A stretch of DNA of 64,000 nucleotides from Moorena bouillonii PNG (GCF_001942495.1 NZ_MKZS01000001.1:2962617-3026616); one strand, 5' to 3'; shown: positions 54,194 through 62,791, counted from the first letter of the stretch. Notes: a model not told the origin generated them from the letters alone. Translations and numbers: made by a program.

Positions 54194-54299
54194 GATAACT
54201 CTTTTTTTGTGAAAAAAATTTTATCTCCTCTTCACATTTAATTCTGCTACCTCCTACCTCAGCTTGTTATAGATAGCAAGCTGTTGACCAGCCTAGGTT

Positions 54300-54370
54300 A
54301 TAGCCATATCGTTAGCCCCTAAAGCTTTAATATTTTCTTAATTATTTTGTTACAAATAGCGGAGACGGTG
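54300..54370. other. Composition break: likely chimeric junction
   Basis: AT-rich DNA (TTTAATATTTTCTTAATTAT up to about 54355) turns abruptly into GC-rich DNA (GCGGAGACGGTGTCTGCCGG). The kinase frame crosses it: family-like sequence ADTVSAI ends at about 54357 and is followed by CNKIIKKILKL from AT-rich DNA. Every repeat family of the left part stops here. Confidence 0.85.
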
Positions 54371-55083
54371 TCTGCCGGGGTGCGGCCTTGAAAGGGGAGC
54401 TCGCCGCTTGCCATCTGATGCAGCAGTACACCGAGGGAGTAGATATCCGCGCGTTGGTCCAGGGATTGGCCCCGGGCCTGTTCCGGAGACATGTACGGCA
54501 CGGTGCCGAGCACCGTACCTGCACGGGTCACCGGCGCGATCCGCGTGCTGTCGGTGCTGTCCAGGGACTCGGCCGTCGAAGGGACACCGGCTTCGAGTTT
54601 GGCCAGTCCGAAGTCCAGGACCTTGATCGTGCCGTCGTCGCCGACCATCACGTTGGCCGGCTTGAGATCTCGATGGATCACCCCCTGCTCGTGAGCGGCG
54701 GCCAGGGCGGTGGCGATCGGCTCGGCCAGGGCAATCAGGTCGTCCAGGGACATGCCGCCGCCGGGGATGCGTTCGTTGAGCGGCGTGCCCTGCACCAGCT
54801 CCATGGTGATGAACCGCAGACGTTCACCGTCAGGGCCGGCGGCCTCTTCGACCGAGAAGATCGTGACGATGTTGGGATGGCTCAGGCGAGCCAGGGTCTT
54901 GGCCTCCTGCTCGAGGCGACGCAATTGGTCCGGGTCCTCGGTGACCTCCTGGGGAAGCACCTTGACCGCGACCTCCCGCTCAAGGGTCGTGTCGAGGGCA
55001 CGCCAGACCACGCCCATGCCGCCGGCGCCGATCCGGTCGAGCAGGCGGTAGTGGCCCAGTTGCTGTCCTGCCTCGAGAGGCAT
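54319..55083 (-). CDS. Serine/threonine protein kinase, C-terminally cut at the junction
   Basis: 254 residues from ATG 55083 (AGGGAG upstream; open further to 55182). Full Hanks-type kinase motifs: IGAGGMGVV (Gly loop), VAVKVLP (Lys), HRDLKPANV (catalytic loop), LDFGLAKL (DFG), GTVPYMSPEQARG (activation segment) and DIYSLGVLLHQM. The end of the kinase lobe and any sensor, TPR or PEGA tail are missing; the last 11 residues come from foreign AT-rich DNA. In bacteria of the Acidobacteria/Myxococcota type such kinases usually have long C-terminal sensors. The real gene is longer. Confidence 0.88.
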   Translation of the reverse strand: MPLEAGQQLGHYRLLDRIGAGGMGVVWRALDTTLEREVAVKVLPQEVTEDPDQLRRLEQEAKTLARLSHPNIVTIFSVEEAAGPDGERLRFITMELVQGTPLNERIPGGGMSLDDLIALAEPIATALAAAHEQGVIHRDLKPANVMVGDDGTIKVLDFGLAKLEAGVPSTAESLDSTDSTRIAPVTRAGTVLGTVPYMSPEQARGQSLDQRADIYSLGVLLHQMASGELPFQGRTPADTVSAICNKIIKKILKL

Positions 55084-55579
55084 GGGGTCTCCCTTGCGAA
55101 TCCCGGCGTGTCCCGTGGAGGAGACGATCGGGAAGGAGAGATCATACGGGACCGGGAAGGGTTGTGGGATTACTCGGTCCAAAGGGTGGCCCCGTCGGAG
55201 TCAACCCCCTCGAGAAGCTCGGGGTGGCGACGGGAGCGGTGCGCGGCGTGAAGGAGTTGCTCGCGCTGATGGGGCCGCTTTTGGCCGGATCTCCCGCCCT
55301 GGACCTCCTCGGGTCGTTCATCGGGTAGCGGCACAGCGGTCTCGGACGGGCCGGTTTCGCGCAGCCCGGGGCGAGCGGGCTTGACGCCGGGACCGGGGCT
55401 TTGGCATCCTTCCGCCCTCGGGCGTTCGGTCCACGCCCAACCTCTTCGGCCTTCTCCCGGCGAAGGTCCTCGCGAGGCAAAGGGGGGCACACTCCCGGAT
55501 CGGTTGTCACGCACCTTCGGGATGCCGTGCCGCACGTTGCCGGGAAACGAGTGTCGCGGTGTGCTCGAAGGAGAACGTG
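55084..55579. other. GC-rich spacer between kinase and SRPBCC gene
   Basis: About 500 bases with open frames in several phases, as expected for very GC-rich DNA, but none with a convincing domain. It should hold the divergent promoters for the kinase (minus) and the next gene (plus). Confidence 0.4.
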
Positions 55580-56236
55580 ATGCCGACTCAGAAGGACCTC
55601 AAACGCATTATTCGCAAACGGATGGAAAAGACCGGGGAGTCGTACACCGCGGCCCGGGCCCGTATCCTGGCCAAGGGGGGGCCGCCTCCCGAGGACTACC
55701 CCGAGATCGCCGGGATGAGCAATGCGGCGGTGGCGGCCAAGACCGGCAAGACCTGGCCTCAGTGGGTTCGTGCCCTGAACCGCCACGGCGCCGACAAGAT
55801 GACCCACACCGAGATCGCGAAGAGCGCGCGGGAGGAGTTCGGCGCTACCCCGTGGTGGGCCCAGAGCGTCGCGGTGGGTTACGGACGGATCCGCGGACTC
55901 CGCGAGATCGGCCAGGGATGCGACGGCGACTACAAGGCGAGCAAGAGCAAGACGTTCAAGGTGCCGATCGACCGGTTGTACAAGGCATTCAGCAGCAAGC
56001 GTGGCCGTGAGCGATGGCTCGGCGGAACCGCGCTACGGATTCGCACTTCGACGGCCAACCGATCGATGCGCATCACCTGGGAGGACGGGACTTCGGTCAG
56101 CGCCTGGTTCACCGACAAGGGGCCCGGCAAGAGCCAGGTGGCGATTCAGCACGAGAAGCTGGCCGACCGGGCCGACATCGAACGGCGCAAGGCGTACTGG
56201 GCCGAGCGTTTCGCGGCGCTGGAGGCGTGGCTCTAG
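55580..56236 (+). CDS. DUF4287-like plus SRPBCC (AHSA1-type) domain protein
   Basis: 218 residues from ATG 55580 (AAGGAGAACGTG upstream). An N-terminal basic helix pair (PTQKDLKRIIRKRMEKTGES), then AAKTGKTWPQWVRALNRHGA and DKMTHTEIAKSAREEFGATP with WWAQSVAVGYGRIRGLREIG, matching DUF4287-like segments. The C-terminal half (YKASKSKTFKVPIDRLYKAF; STANRSMRITWEDGTSVSAW) is a SRPBCC fold. Such proteins often bind hydrophobic ligands; no substrate is known. The frame before 55580 is not conserved-looking. Confidence 0.7.
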   Translation: MPTQKDLKRIIRKRMEKTGESYTAARARILAKGGPPPEDYPEIAGMSNAAVAAKTGKTWPQWVRALNRHGADKMTHTEIAKSAREEFGATPWWAQSVAVGYGRIRGLREIGQGCDGDYKASKSKTFKVPIDRLYKAFSSKRGRERWLGGTALRIRTSTANRSMRITWEDGTSVSAWFTDKGPGKSQVAIQHEKLADRADIERRKAYWAERFAALEAWL

Positions 56237-56411
56237 AGTGACCGGCGCTGCCGGCCCTCCGCCGGGTCCGGCAGCGCCGACGTGCCGCGGTACAGACAGG
56301 TCGAGAATCGCTCGAACAGCGGGATCGGTGTGGCGCCGGGGAAGGGGACGGAGGACCATGGAGTCCGGTGGGACGTCCGGCAGGAGCGGGGCCACCGGGA
56401 GGATCCATGCC
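56237..56411. other. Short GC-rich spacer with inverted repeat
   Basis: CGGCGCTGCCGG-type inverted repeats near 56242-56280 (CCGGCGCTGCCGG, CCTCCGCCGGGT, CCGGCAGCGCCG) form a strong hairpin just after the SRPBCC gene, a likely terminator stem without T-run. Confidence 0.5.
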
Positions 56412-57035
56412 ATGGCGGAAATCGTCCGAAGGGTGCGGAGCGTTCAGGAGCTGGAATCACTCTACGACGCGCCGTCGTCGCGAGCGTTGGCCAAGGAGCT
56501 GACCGAACTCTCGCAGCACTACCGGGCCTTCGTCGAGAAGGCGCCGTTCGTGTTGGTCGCGACGTCGGGTGCCGAAGGCCTCGACTGTTCACCCCGCGGC
56601 GATGCGCCGGGGTTCGTCCGGGTCGTCGATTCCCGGACCCTGATTCTTCCCGATCGGCGGGGGAACAACCGGCTGGATACCCTGCGCAACCTGGTCGATG
56701 ACGACCGGGTATCGCTGTTGTTCCTGATTCCGGGAGTCGGGGAAACCCTTCGGGTCAACGGCCGTGCTGCCCTCGAGGCGGACCCGGATGTCTGTGCCGC
56801 TCACGCGGTGCAGGGGAAGGTGCCGAGGACGCTCCTGGTGGTGACCATCGACCGGGTCTATTTCCAGTGCCAGAAGGCGCTCGTGCGCAGCCGGCTGTGG
56901 GACCCGGATTCCCGGGTGGCGCGGTCGGAACTGCCGACCGCGGGGCAGATGGCCGAACAGGTGACCGGCGGCGAGGTCGACGGAGCCGCCTACGACCGGG
57001 ACTATCCCGAACACATGAAGCGCACGATCTACTGA
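56412..57035 (+). CDS. Pyridoxamine-5'-phosphate-oxidase-like FMN protein (MSMEG_1061-type)
   Basis: 207 residues from ATG 56412. It contains HYRAFVEKAPFVLVATSGAE, LDCSPRGDAPGFVRVVDSRT, RGNNRLDTLRNLVDDDRVSL and VNGRAAL; this is the split-barrel, FMN-binding PPOX fold with the MSMEG_1061 pattern (GLDxSPRGD; PDRxGNNRxD). The substrate of the family is not known; a cytoplasmic flavin reductase or oxidase is expected. Ends HMKRTIY close to a convergent SEC-C gene. Confidence 0.85.
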   Translation: MAEIVRRVRSVQELESLYDAPSSRALAKELTELSQHYRAFVEKAPFVLVATSGAEGLDCSPRGDAPGFVRVVDSRTLILPDRRGNNRLDTLRNLVDDDRVSLLFLIPGVGETLRVNGRAALEADPDVCAAHAVQGKVPRTLLVVTIDRVYFQCQKALVRSRLWDPDSRVARSELPTAGQMAEQVTGGEVDGAAYDRDYPEHMKRTIY

Positions 57036-57054
57036 GGTCCCGCGGTCGGCCGGG

Positions 57055-57297
57055 TCAGTTCTGGAACAGCCGCTTGTACCAGGGGACACCCTGGTCCTTG
57101 AGGCGCTGCTGCTCCTGGTCCCGCTGGAGCTTGTCCAGGAACGCGGCGCCGTCCTTGGCGTGGCAGTCCTTGTACTTCTTGCTGCTGCCGCAGGGACAGG
57201 GGCCGTTGCGTTTGACCTTCATCGTGCGATAGGTCGGGACCGAGTCGGTCATCCGACGCATCTCTTTCGAACCCATCTTCGGACCGGTGCCACCCAT
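57055..57297 (-). CDS. SEC-C zinc-binding motif protein
   Basis: 80 residues. The core KRNGPCPCGSSKKYKDCH is the SEC-C motif, CxCx8CH, that coordinates one zinc ion, as at the C-terminus of SecA. N-terminal MGGTGPKMGSKEMRR and a coiled C-terminal helix (FLDKLQRDQEQQRLKDQGVP). A stand-alone small SEC-C protein; role unknown. It converges with the PPOX gene. Confidence 0.8.
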   Translation of the reverse strand: MGGTGPKMGSKEMRRMTDSVPTYRTMKVKRNGPCPCGSSKKYKDCHAKDGAAFLDKLQRDQEQQRLKDQGVPWYKRLFQN

Positions 57298-57339
57298 GGT
57301 GTCCTCTCCGTGGCCGACCCCCGGGGCCGGCTGTTGAGC

Positions 57340-58167
57340 CTAGAGCCCGGCGACCGGGTCGGCGCTCTCGAATACCGAGGCGGGCAGGCTGTCGTGAACG
57401 GCGATCTGCCAGTCGCGGTCCTGCCCGTGGACCGTGGCGATCTGAACCTCTCCGAAGGTCTGCCAGCCGGTCCAGGGCAGGGTGTACCCCGGCTCCTCGT
57501 CGGCCGCGTTGGCGAAGAACGACCACTGTTCGACCAGGCCGGTATCCTTGGCGACGAACACGTGGTAGCGGTTTTGCGGGGTGTAGCCGACGCTGTCGAA
57601 GGTCAGCTCCAGCACGTCGGAGGCCCGCCCGTCCTCCATCTCCTGTTCGCCGGCGTACTTGAGGGTCACCCCGGGGTCGAGCAGCTTGAAGGGCATGATC
57701 AGCCAGTAGGAATCGTTGACCCACATCTGACGCGCGCCGTCGACGGCGGCCTTCAGGGTCTCGGGGTCTGTGACCTCCTCGCCGCCCTGCCAGGCGCGCC
57801 CTTCCTGTTCCTGGATGTTGACCAGGAAGAGGAACTCGTTGCCGTCCCGTCCCTGGCCCTCGATGCGCACGTCGCCGGTCCAGCGGTCCCAGTAGTGCTG
57901 GCGGCCGCCGAAGAACTTCCAGCTCAGGAAGCGGGTGCGATCCCACGCCTGCCAGCCGCCCATCTTCTCGATGGTCGCCTGGGCGATCTCGATCGCCTTG
58001 GGGTCGGATGCGTCGCTGACGTGGACCCGGGTTGACGGGTCGAAGGCGGGCTCGGGGGATTCGTCGGCGGTGGCGCTTTCGGGGGCGCAGGCCAGCCCGG
58101 TCGCCGCGACGATGGCCAGGAGCAGGAACGAAATCAGACGGTTCGGGATCTCGATTCGACGGAACAT
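57340..58167 (-). CDS. Secreted lipoprotein of unknown function
   Basis: 275 residues. The signal MFRRIEIPNRLISFLLLAIV with AATGLAC is a lipobox; Cys near 27 would be lipidated. The mature domain (DPSTRVHVSDASDPKAIEIA; YWDRWTGDVRIEGQGRDGNE; WLIMPFKLLDPGVTLKYAGE; GLVEQWSFFANAADEEPGYT) reads as a beta-rich protein like LolA/DUF6503-type outer-membrane lipoprotein-sorting relatives. The family call is tentative. It lies on its own with the MBL gene diverging. Confidence 0.7.
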   Translation of the reverse strand: MFRRIEIPNRLISFLLLAIVAATGLACAPESATADESPEPAFDPSTRVHVSDASDPKAIEIAQATIEKMGGWQAWDRTRFLSWKFFGGRQHYWDRWTGDVRIEGQGRDGNEFLFLVNIQEQEGRAWQGGEEVTDPETLKAAVDGARQMWVNDSYWLIMPFKLLDPGVTLKYAGEQEMEDGRASDVLELTFDSVGYTPQNRYHVFVAKDTGLVEQWSFFANAADEEPGYTLPWTGWQTFGEVQIATVHGQDRDWQIAVHDSLPASVFESADPVAGL

Positions 58168-58301
58168 CGGTTACTACCTCCGGGGAAGACCGAGTATTTG
58201 AGCACGAAACCGCCGGTCGCGCCTCCGGAGGGGCCGGAGGCCCTTTACATCCCGGGATGGATCGGCGGAAGATAGGGGCTTGGCACGGGGAAGGAGAGCG
58301 G

Positions 58302-59690
58302 ATGAAGCTGAAGATTCACGGGGCGGCACGAGAGGTGACCGGCTCGTGTCACGAGATTCAGGCGGGAAAGGCCAGGGTCCTGCTGGACTGCGGGATGATC
58401 CAGGGGGGCAAGGAGCGCCACCAGCGAAACCGGGATCGATTCAACTTCCCGCCGTCGGACGTGGATGCGCTGATCCTGAGCCATGCCCACATCGACCACT
58501 CGGGCAGGCTGCCGGTCCTGTCCAAGGCCGGATTCGACGGTCCGATCTACTGCACCGAGGCCACGGCGGCACTGGCCAAGATCCTGCTGGAGGATTCCGC
58601 GCGGATCCACGAGGAGGACGCCCGGTGGAAGATCAAGCGCCTCAAGCGGATGCACAAGGACCACCACTGGGTCGAGCCGCTGTTCGACAGTGAGGACGCC
58701 CAGGCGACCCTTGAGCAGCTGCGGCCGGTACCCTTCGACACGGCGATCGAGGTCGCCAAGGGAGTGCAGGCAAGGTTCGTCAAGGCGGGCCACATTCTCG
58801 GGGCCGCGATCACGGTCATCGACCTGCCCGGCGACAAGAACCTGGTGTTCTCCGGGGACCTCGGAGTCGAAGGTGCGCGGCTGTTGAGCGCGCCCCATGC
58901 CGTGCCCAGTCCGGACCATCTGTTGATGGAGTCGACCTACGGCGACCGCAGCCGGGACGACGGCGACGGCCGGACCGAGCGGTTGTTCGGCGTGATCGAG
59001 CGCGCCGCCGACCGGGGAGGCAAGGTGATCATTCCCTCCTTCGCCGTGGGCCGGACCCAGGAGATCCTGGCGCGGATCAACGACCTGGTGGAATCGGGCA
59101 AGCTGAGCGGGGTGCCTGTGTTCGTCGACAGCCCCATGGCCATCGCCGCTACCCGGGTGTTCGGCATGCACCCCGAGTCGTACTCCAAGGAGGCCCGGGA
59201 GCTGCTCCACGCCGGAGATGCACCGCTGGAGTTCGACGGGCTCAAGCTGACCCGTTCGGTCGAAGACTCCAAGGCGATCAACGAGGTCGACGGGCCGGCG
59301 GTGATCATCTCGGCGTCCGGCATGTGCACCGCCGGCCGGATCAAGCACCACCTCAAGAACAACCTGGGGGATCCCAACAGCACGGTGCTCTTCGTCGGCT
59401 ACCAGGCGTACGGATCGTTGGGGCGGGTCATCCAGCAGGGGACCAACCCGGTGCGGATCTTCGGCGAGTGGTTGCCGGTCCGGGCGCGGATCGAGACCAT
59501 CGAGGGTTTCTCCGCCCATGCCGACCGGGAGGAGTTGCTGGCCTGGTTCGAGTCTCTCGGCGGTGTCCCCGGCTGTACCTACCTGGTCCACGGCGAAGTT
59601 CGGGCGTCCAAGAGCCTGGCCGAGGACCTGAGGCGGGAGTTCGGGGCCCGGGTGGAGGTCCCCAGGCTGGAGCAGAGTTTCGACCTCTAG
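58302..59690 (+). CDS. MBL-fold metallo-hydrolase with beta-CASP/RMMBL domains (RNA-exonuclease-like)
   Basis: 462 residues from ATG 58302 (AAGGAG upstream; the frame extends far upstream without signal). Metallo-beta-lactamase motif ALILSHAHIDHSGRLPVLS (HxHxDH), AGHILGAAITVIDL, FSGDLG; beta-CASP region VIIPSFAVGRTQEIL; C-terminal RNA-specificity part VRARIETIEGFSAHADREEL and TYLVHGE. This layout is that of YsiA/CPSF73-like nucleases that bind or degrade RNA with two zinc ions. All key residues are present. Confidence 0.92.
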   Translation: MKLKIHGAAREVTGSCHEIQAGKARVLLDCGMIQGGKERHQRNRDRFNFPPSDVDALILSHAHIDHSGRLPVLSKAGFDGPIYCTEATAALAKILLEDSARIHEEDARWKIKRLKRMHKDHHWVEPLFDSEDAQATLEQLRPVPFDTAIEVAKGVQARFVKAGHILGAAITVIDLPGDKNLVFSGDLGVEGARLLSAPHAVPSPDHLLMESTYGDRSRDDGDGRTERLFGVIERAADRGGKVIIPSFAVGRTQEILARINDLVESGKLSGVPVFVDSPMAIAATRVFGMHPESYSKEARELLHAGDAPLEFDGLKLTRSVEDSKAINEVDGPAVIISASGMCTAGRIKHHLKNNLGDPNSTVLFVGYQAYGSLGRVIQQGTNPVRIFGEWLPVRARIETIEGFSAHADREELLAWFESLGGVPGCTYLVHGEVRASKSLAEDLRREFGARVEVPRLEQSFDL

Positions 59691-60011
59691 GGTGGTCAAA
59701 CGGGATCCGGCCCCGCCTCCGACGCCCGCCGCCGGGCGAGCCTCGCGCGTTCGAAGGCCAAGCCGGACCCACCTCCGATTTCGATTAGCCTAAATTCTAC
59801 CGCGTGAACGGGCTGCCGCGGTCCGGAATCCGGGCGGTTTCGTGACCTGAATCACGGAAATGTCCTGCCGGACCCCTCCCCGGAGCGCCGAATCGGCCGA
59901 ATTGCGCCTGACTTGCTTTCCCCGGGCCACGGCACGAACGTTGCTGTGGAGTGTCAACTGCCGACCCGGGCCCCTGGTAGGTTCCCGGCCGGCCCCCAGG
60001 AGAGGGAAAAC
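59691..60011 (+). promoter_or_regulatory. Sigma-54-like promoter and CRP/FNR-type palindrome before the DUF4382 gene
   Basis: GGCACGAACGTTGC (59931-59944) has GG and GC with ten bases between, and matches TGGCACG-N4-TTGCW at nearly all positions: a -24/-12 element 68 bases before the ATG. Upstream, CGTGACCTGAATCACG (59841-59856) is a GTGA-N6-TCAC palindrome. No gene is in this stretch. Confidence 0.55.
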
Positions 60012-60554
60012 ATGAGCCTGTGGAAAAAGTTCGCCGGTCTGGCCCTTTGCGGTCTGCTGATCGCCGGTTTCGCGGCCTGCGACGTGTTCGATGACGATGA
60101 CGACGCCTCGACCGGCAACCTGAGCGTGATGATTCACGACGCGCCCTCGGATGATCTCCAGAGCGCCTTCGTGACCTTCTCGGCGCTGGAGCTGCGCCAG
60201 GTCGGCGGCGATTGGGTCGGAGCCAGCGGGGCGTTCCCCTTGGAGCTGGACCTGCTGACCCTGGTCAACGGCACCGAGGCGGAGCTGGGCAACGGCTCCC
60301 TGCCTGCAGGCCAGTACGACGCCATGCGCGCCACCATCTCCGGCGTCCGCGTGGTCCTGGTCGATACCACCGAGATCGACGTGCCGCTGCCCGGCGGCAG
60401 CCTGTCGACCGAGGTCGCCAGCTTCCCGGTGATCACCATCGATGAGAACGGCGCCCTGACGGTGACTCTCGACTTCCCGGTCGACTCGTCGTTCACCGTC
60501 AACGGGACGACCATCACTTTCAGTCCCTCGATCATTTTCGAGGGATCCAACTAG
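60012..60554 (+). CDS. DUF4382 domain lipoprotein
   Basis: 180 residues from ATG 60012 (AGAGGGAAAAC upstream). Signal MSLWKKFAGLALCGLLIAGF then AAC, a lipobox, followed by an Asp-rich stretch (DVFDDDDDAS). The domain GNLSVMIHDAPSDDLQSAFV, LLTLVNGTEAELGNGSLPAG QYDAMR and PVITIDENGALTVTLDFPVD are DUF4382 features. Exported and membrane-attached; no known function. It is followed by a strong terminator and preceded by a sigma-54-like promoter. Confidence 0.88.
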   Translation: MSLWKKFAGLALCGLLIAGFAACDVFDDDDDASTGNLSVMIHDAPSDDLQSAFVTFSALELRQVGGDWVGASGAFPLELDLLTLVNGTEAELGNGSLPAGQYDAMRATISGVRVVLVDTTEIDVPLPGGSLSTEVASFPVITIDENGALTVTLDFPVDSSFTVNGTTITFSPSIIFEGSN

Positions 60555-60586
60555 TCGCCGAGCCAGTCTCCCCCAGGGTCTGGCAA

Positions 60587-60628
60587 GAGCCCTGCCCCGA
60601 ATGGTTCGGGGCAGGGCTCCTTTCTTTT
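60587..60628 (+). terminator. Strong intrinsic terminator
   Basis: GAGCCCTGCCCCGAA, loop TGG, TTCGGGGCAGGGCTC: a perfect 15-bp stem, followed by CTTTCTTTT. It ends the DUF4382 transcript; its position lets it also serve the convergent dehydrogenase gene. Confidence 0.85.
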
Positions 60629-60680
60629 CGGGGATCTCTCTTCGGGGCCCGGCTTCAGCCGGCGGGCACTACTGGCCGGG

Positions 60681-61409
60681 TCAGCCGCGGGTGCGGACGG
60701 TGGAGAGCCCGCCGTCGACGCCGAACACCTGTCCGGTGACCCAGTCCTGGTTCTCGTCGAGGAGCCAGGCGGCAAAGCGGGCGACCTGGTCGGCCTCCCC
60801 GAGCTTTCCCAGCGGGTGCATGGCGAGAGACGCCTTCTCACCTGCAGGGCTGCCGGTGATCCGTGCGCTCAACGGCGTTCGCACCAATCCCGGTGCCAGG
60901 GCATTGAACCGCAGTCCCCGTGAGGCGTAGCTGGCCGCCGCGGATTGCATCAGGCCGATCACTCCGGCCTTGGCCGCTGCGATCGCCTCGTGGTTGGCGA
61001 GCCCGACCCGCGCTGCCGACGAGGACATCAACACCACCGAACCGGCCCCCTTGATGGTTCGGGCCGCGCTGCGCACCGCGTGGAAGGCGGTGGTCAGGTT
61101 CAGGCTGAGGGTCTCGGCCCAGTCCTCGTCCCGGGTCAGATGGGCCGGCTTGAGCAGGATCGAGCCGACAGCGTTGACCACCCCGTCGAGGGATCCGTGC
61201 TGCTCGACCGCCAGCCGCGCCGCGTTCTCGTAGGCCGCCGGGTCGGTGGCATCCATCGCGACCGGCAGGCCGTCCAGCCGGTCGGCCAGTTCTCGCAGGG
61301 GTCCCTCCCGCCGCGCTGCCAGGACCAGCCGGTGGCCGTCCCGGGCGAGCATCTCACAAAGGGCGCTGCCGATACCTCCGCTGGCACCGACGATCAGATA
61401 GGTCGCCAT
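60681..61409 (-). CDS. Short-chain dehydrogenase/reductase lacking the usual active-site Tyr
   Basis: 242 residues from ATG 61409 (GGAGG upstream; open to 61430). NAD(P)-binding GASGGIGSALCE, the second strand DATDPAAY, NAVGS (NNAG-like) and the Ser motif VVLMSSSAARVG. Where most SDR proteins have YxxxK, this one reads HEAIAAAKAG, so the Lys is there but the Tyr position is Ile with His nearby. The C-terminus GQVFGVDGGLSTVR is typical. A branch with the same ANHEAIAAAKAG pattern exists as far as I recall. Redox activity is therefore uncertain. Confidence 0.85.
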   Translation of the reverse strand: MATYLIVGASGGIGSALCEMLARDGHRLVLAARREGPLRELADRLDGLPVAMDATDPAAYENAARLAVEQHGSLDGVVNAVGSILLKPAHLTRDEDWAETLSLNLTTAFHAVRSAARTIKGAGSVVLMSSSAARVGLANHEAIAAAKAGVIGLMQSAAASYASRGLRFNALAPGLVRTPLSARITGSPAGEKASLAMHPLGKLGEADQVARFAAWLLDENQDWVTGQVFGVDGGLSTVRTRG

Positions 61410-61582
61410 GGAATCCTCCTTCGCCCTCACAGCCTAATCACGGCGTCCAATCCAGGGGAACGCCGGCGACGAACCGCAGGGGCCCGGCGCAGGGGCGGCA
61501 GCGTCCGGCGCAGGGACGGCAGGATCGCTACCATGCAGAGCCGGGCATCGAGCCCGGGTGGATGTCCTCGAGGGAGCCTAGC

Positions 61583-62773
61583 GTGCGCAAGATCACCGTC
61601 GTAACCACGTCGAGGGCGGACTACAGCCACCTTCGCTGGGTCCTCGAGTCGATCCGGGAGCACCCGGAGCTGGACCTGCGGTTCTGCGCCGTCGGTTCGA
61701 TGCTCAGTGGAGAGTTCGGTGAAGGCGCCCGGGAAGCGGAGAGCGACGGCTTTCCGGTGGATGACCCGATCGAGTGTCTGATCAGTTCGGACACCGATGT
61801 CGGGATGGCCAAGACTATCGGCGTCGCGTCTCTCGGTCTTGCCGATGCGCTGGCACGCCATCGGCCCGACATCTTGCTGTTGATTGCCGATCGCTACGAA
61901 CTCCTCGCTCCCGCCGCGGTGGCCACGGCGCTACGTATCCCGATCGCCCACATCGAGGGAGGGGAGGTGAGCGAGGGCGCCATCGACGACGCGGTGCGCA
62001 ACGCGGTGACCAAGCTGAGCCACATCCACTTCACCCCGACCGAGGGGGCGGCGTTGCGGGTGCTGGCCATGGGGGAGGAGCCCTGGCGAGTGTACCGCAC
62101 CGGTGCGCCCTCGTTGGACCACCTGCGCCGCAGCGAGCTTCCCGATGCCGAGAGCCTGGCCCGGGAACTGGGTTGGAAACCGGAGCGTCCGCCGGTGGTG
62201 GTGGCGTATCACCCGGTGACGATCGCCCAGGACACCCTGCGCGAGGCGGACGCGGTCTACGAGGCTCTGTCGCGGATCGACCAGCCGCTGTTGTTCTGCT
62301 TCCCCAACGCCGATGCAGGTAGCCGTCAGCTCGTTCGGCGTGCCGAAGCACTCTGCGCCAACCGGGAAGACGCCCGCCTGTTCGTCAACCTCAACCCGGT
62401 GGTCTACTGGGCCGCGTTGCGCGACGCGGCGGCCATGGTCGGCAATTCGAGTAGCGGCATCATGGAGAGCCCTTCCCTCGAGTTACCTGCGGTCAACATC
62501 GGGATGCGCCAGCAAGGGCGCGAGCGCGCGGGAAACATCATCGACTGCGCGCCGGAGGTGGAGGCGATCCTCGACGCCGTTCGGCGGGCCCTGGATCCCG
62601 GTTTCCGCCGGGGCCTGAAGGGGCTGGTGAATCCCTACGGTGACGGCCGCTCCGGGGAGCGGATCGCCCGGGTGCTGGCCGAGGCGCCCCTGGGCGAGTC
62701 GCTGCTGCTCAAGCGAGCGTTGCCCCTGGAAGCTCCCGGCGCGGGAGAGGATGGGGCGGACGAGGCCGGGTAG
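61583..62773 (+). CDS. UDP-N-acetylglucosamine 2-epimerase, hydrolysing (NeuC-like)
   Basis: 396 residues from GTG 61583 (AGGGAG eight bases upstream; ATG 61562 is open in frame). VRKITVVTTSRADYSHLRWV is the NeuC start (xGTRADY); DILLLIADRYELLAPAAVAT, PIAHIEGGEVSEGAIDDAVR, MVGNSSSGIMESPSLELPAV and NIGMRQQGRERAGNIID are hallmark motifs of the hydrolysing branch making ManNAc or similar sugars. It feeds sialic-, legionaminic-type or other nonulosonic acids. No other sugar genes are in the window. Confidence 0.92.
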   Translation: MRKITVVTTSRADYSHLRWVLESIREHPELDLRFCAVGSMLSGEFGEGAREAESDGFPVDDPIECLISSDTDVGMAKTIGVASLGLADALARHRPDILLLIADRYELLAPAAVATALRIPIAHIEGGEVSEGAIDDAVRNAVTKLSHIHFTPTEGAALRVLAMGEEPWRVYRTGAPSLDHLRRSELPDAESLARELGWKPERPPVVVAYHPVTIAQDTLREADAVYEALSRIDQPLLFCFPNADAGSRQLVRRAEALCANREDARLFVNLNPVVYWAALRDAAAMVGNSSSGIMESPSLELPAVNIGMRQQGRERAGNIIDCAPEVEAILDAVRRALDPGFRRGLKGLVNPYGDGRSGERIARVLAEAPLGESLLLKRALPLEAPGAGEDGADEAG

Positions 62774-62791
62774 CCGGCACGGGCTGACGGC

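Noticed and set aside
54300..54370. Prophage or integrative-element attachment site at the GC break
   Set aside because: No integrase, tRNA gene or direct repeat seen on either side; a chimeric join explains the cut kinase better.
55142..55807. Long minus-strand frame overlapping the SRPBCC gene start
   Set aside because: Pro/Arg/Gly-rich product with no domain; typical of random open frames in GC-rich DNA, and the opposite strand carries a recognisable family.
56867..58035. Several long frames on both strands over the SEC-C and lipoprotein genes
   Set aside because: Low-complexity Arg/Gly/Ala products, no domains; shadows of the real genes.
58245..59699. 484-codon minus-strand frame opposite the MBL-fold gene
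   Set aside because: It mirrors the codons of the MBL gene, has no family features, and GC-rich third positions explain its length.
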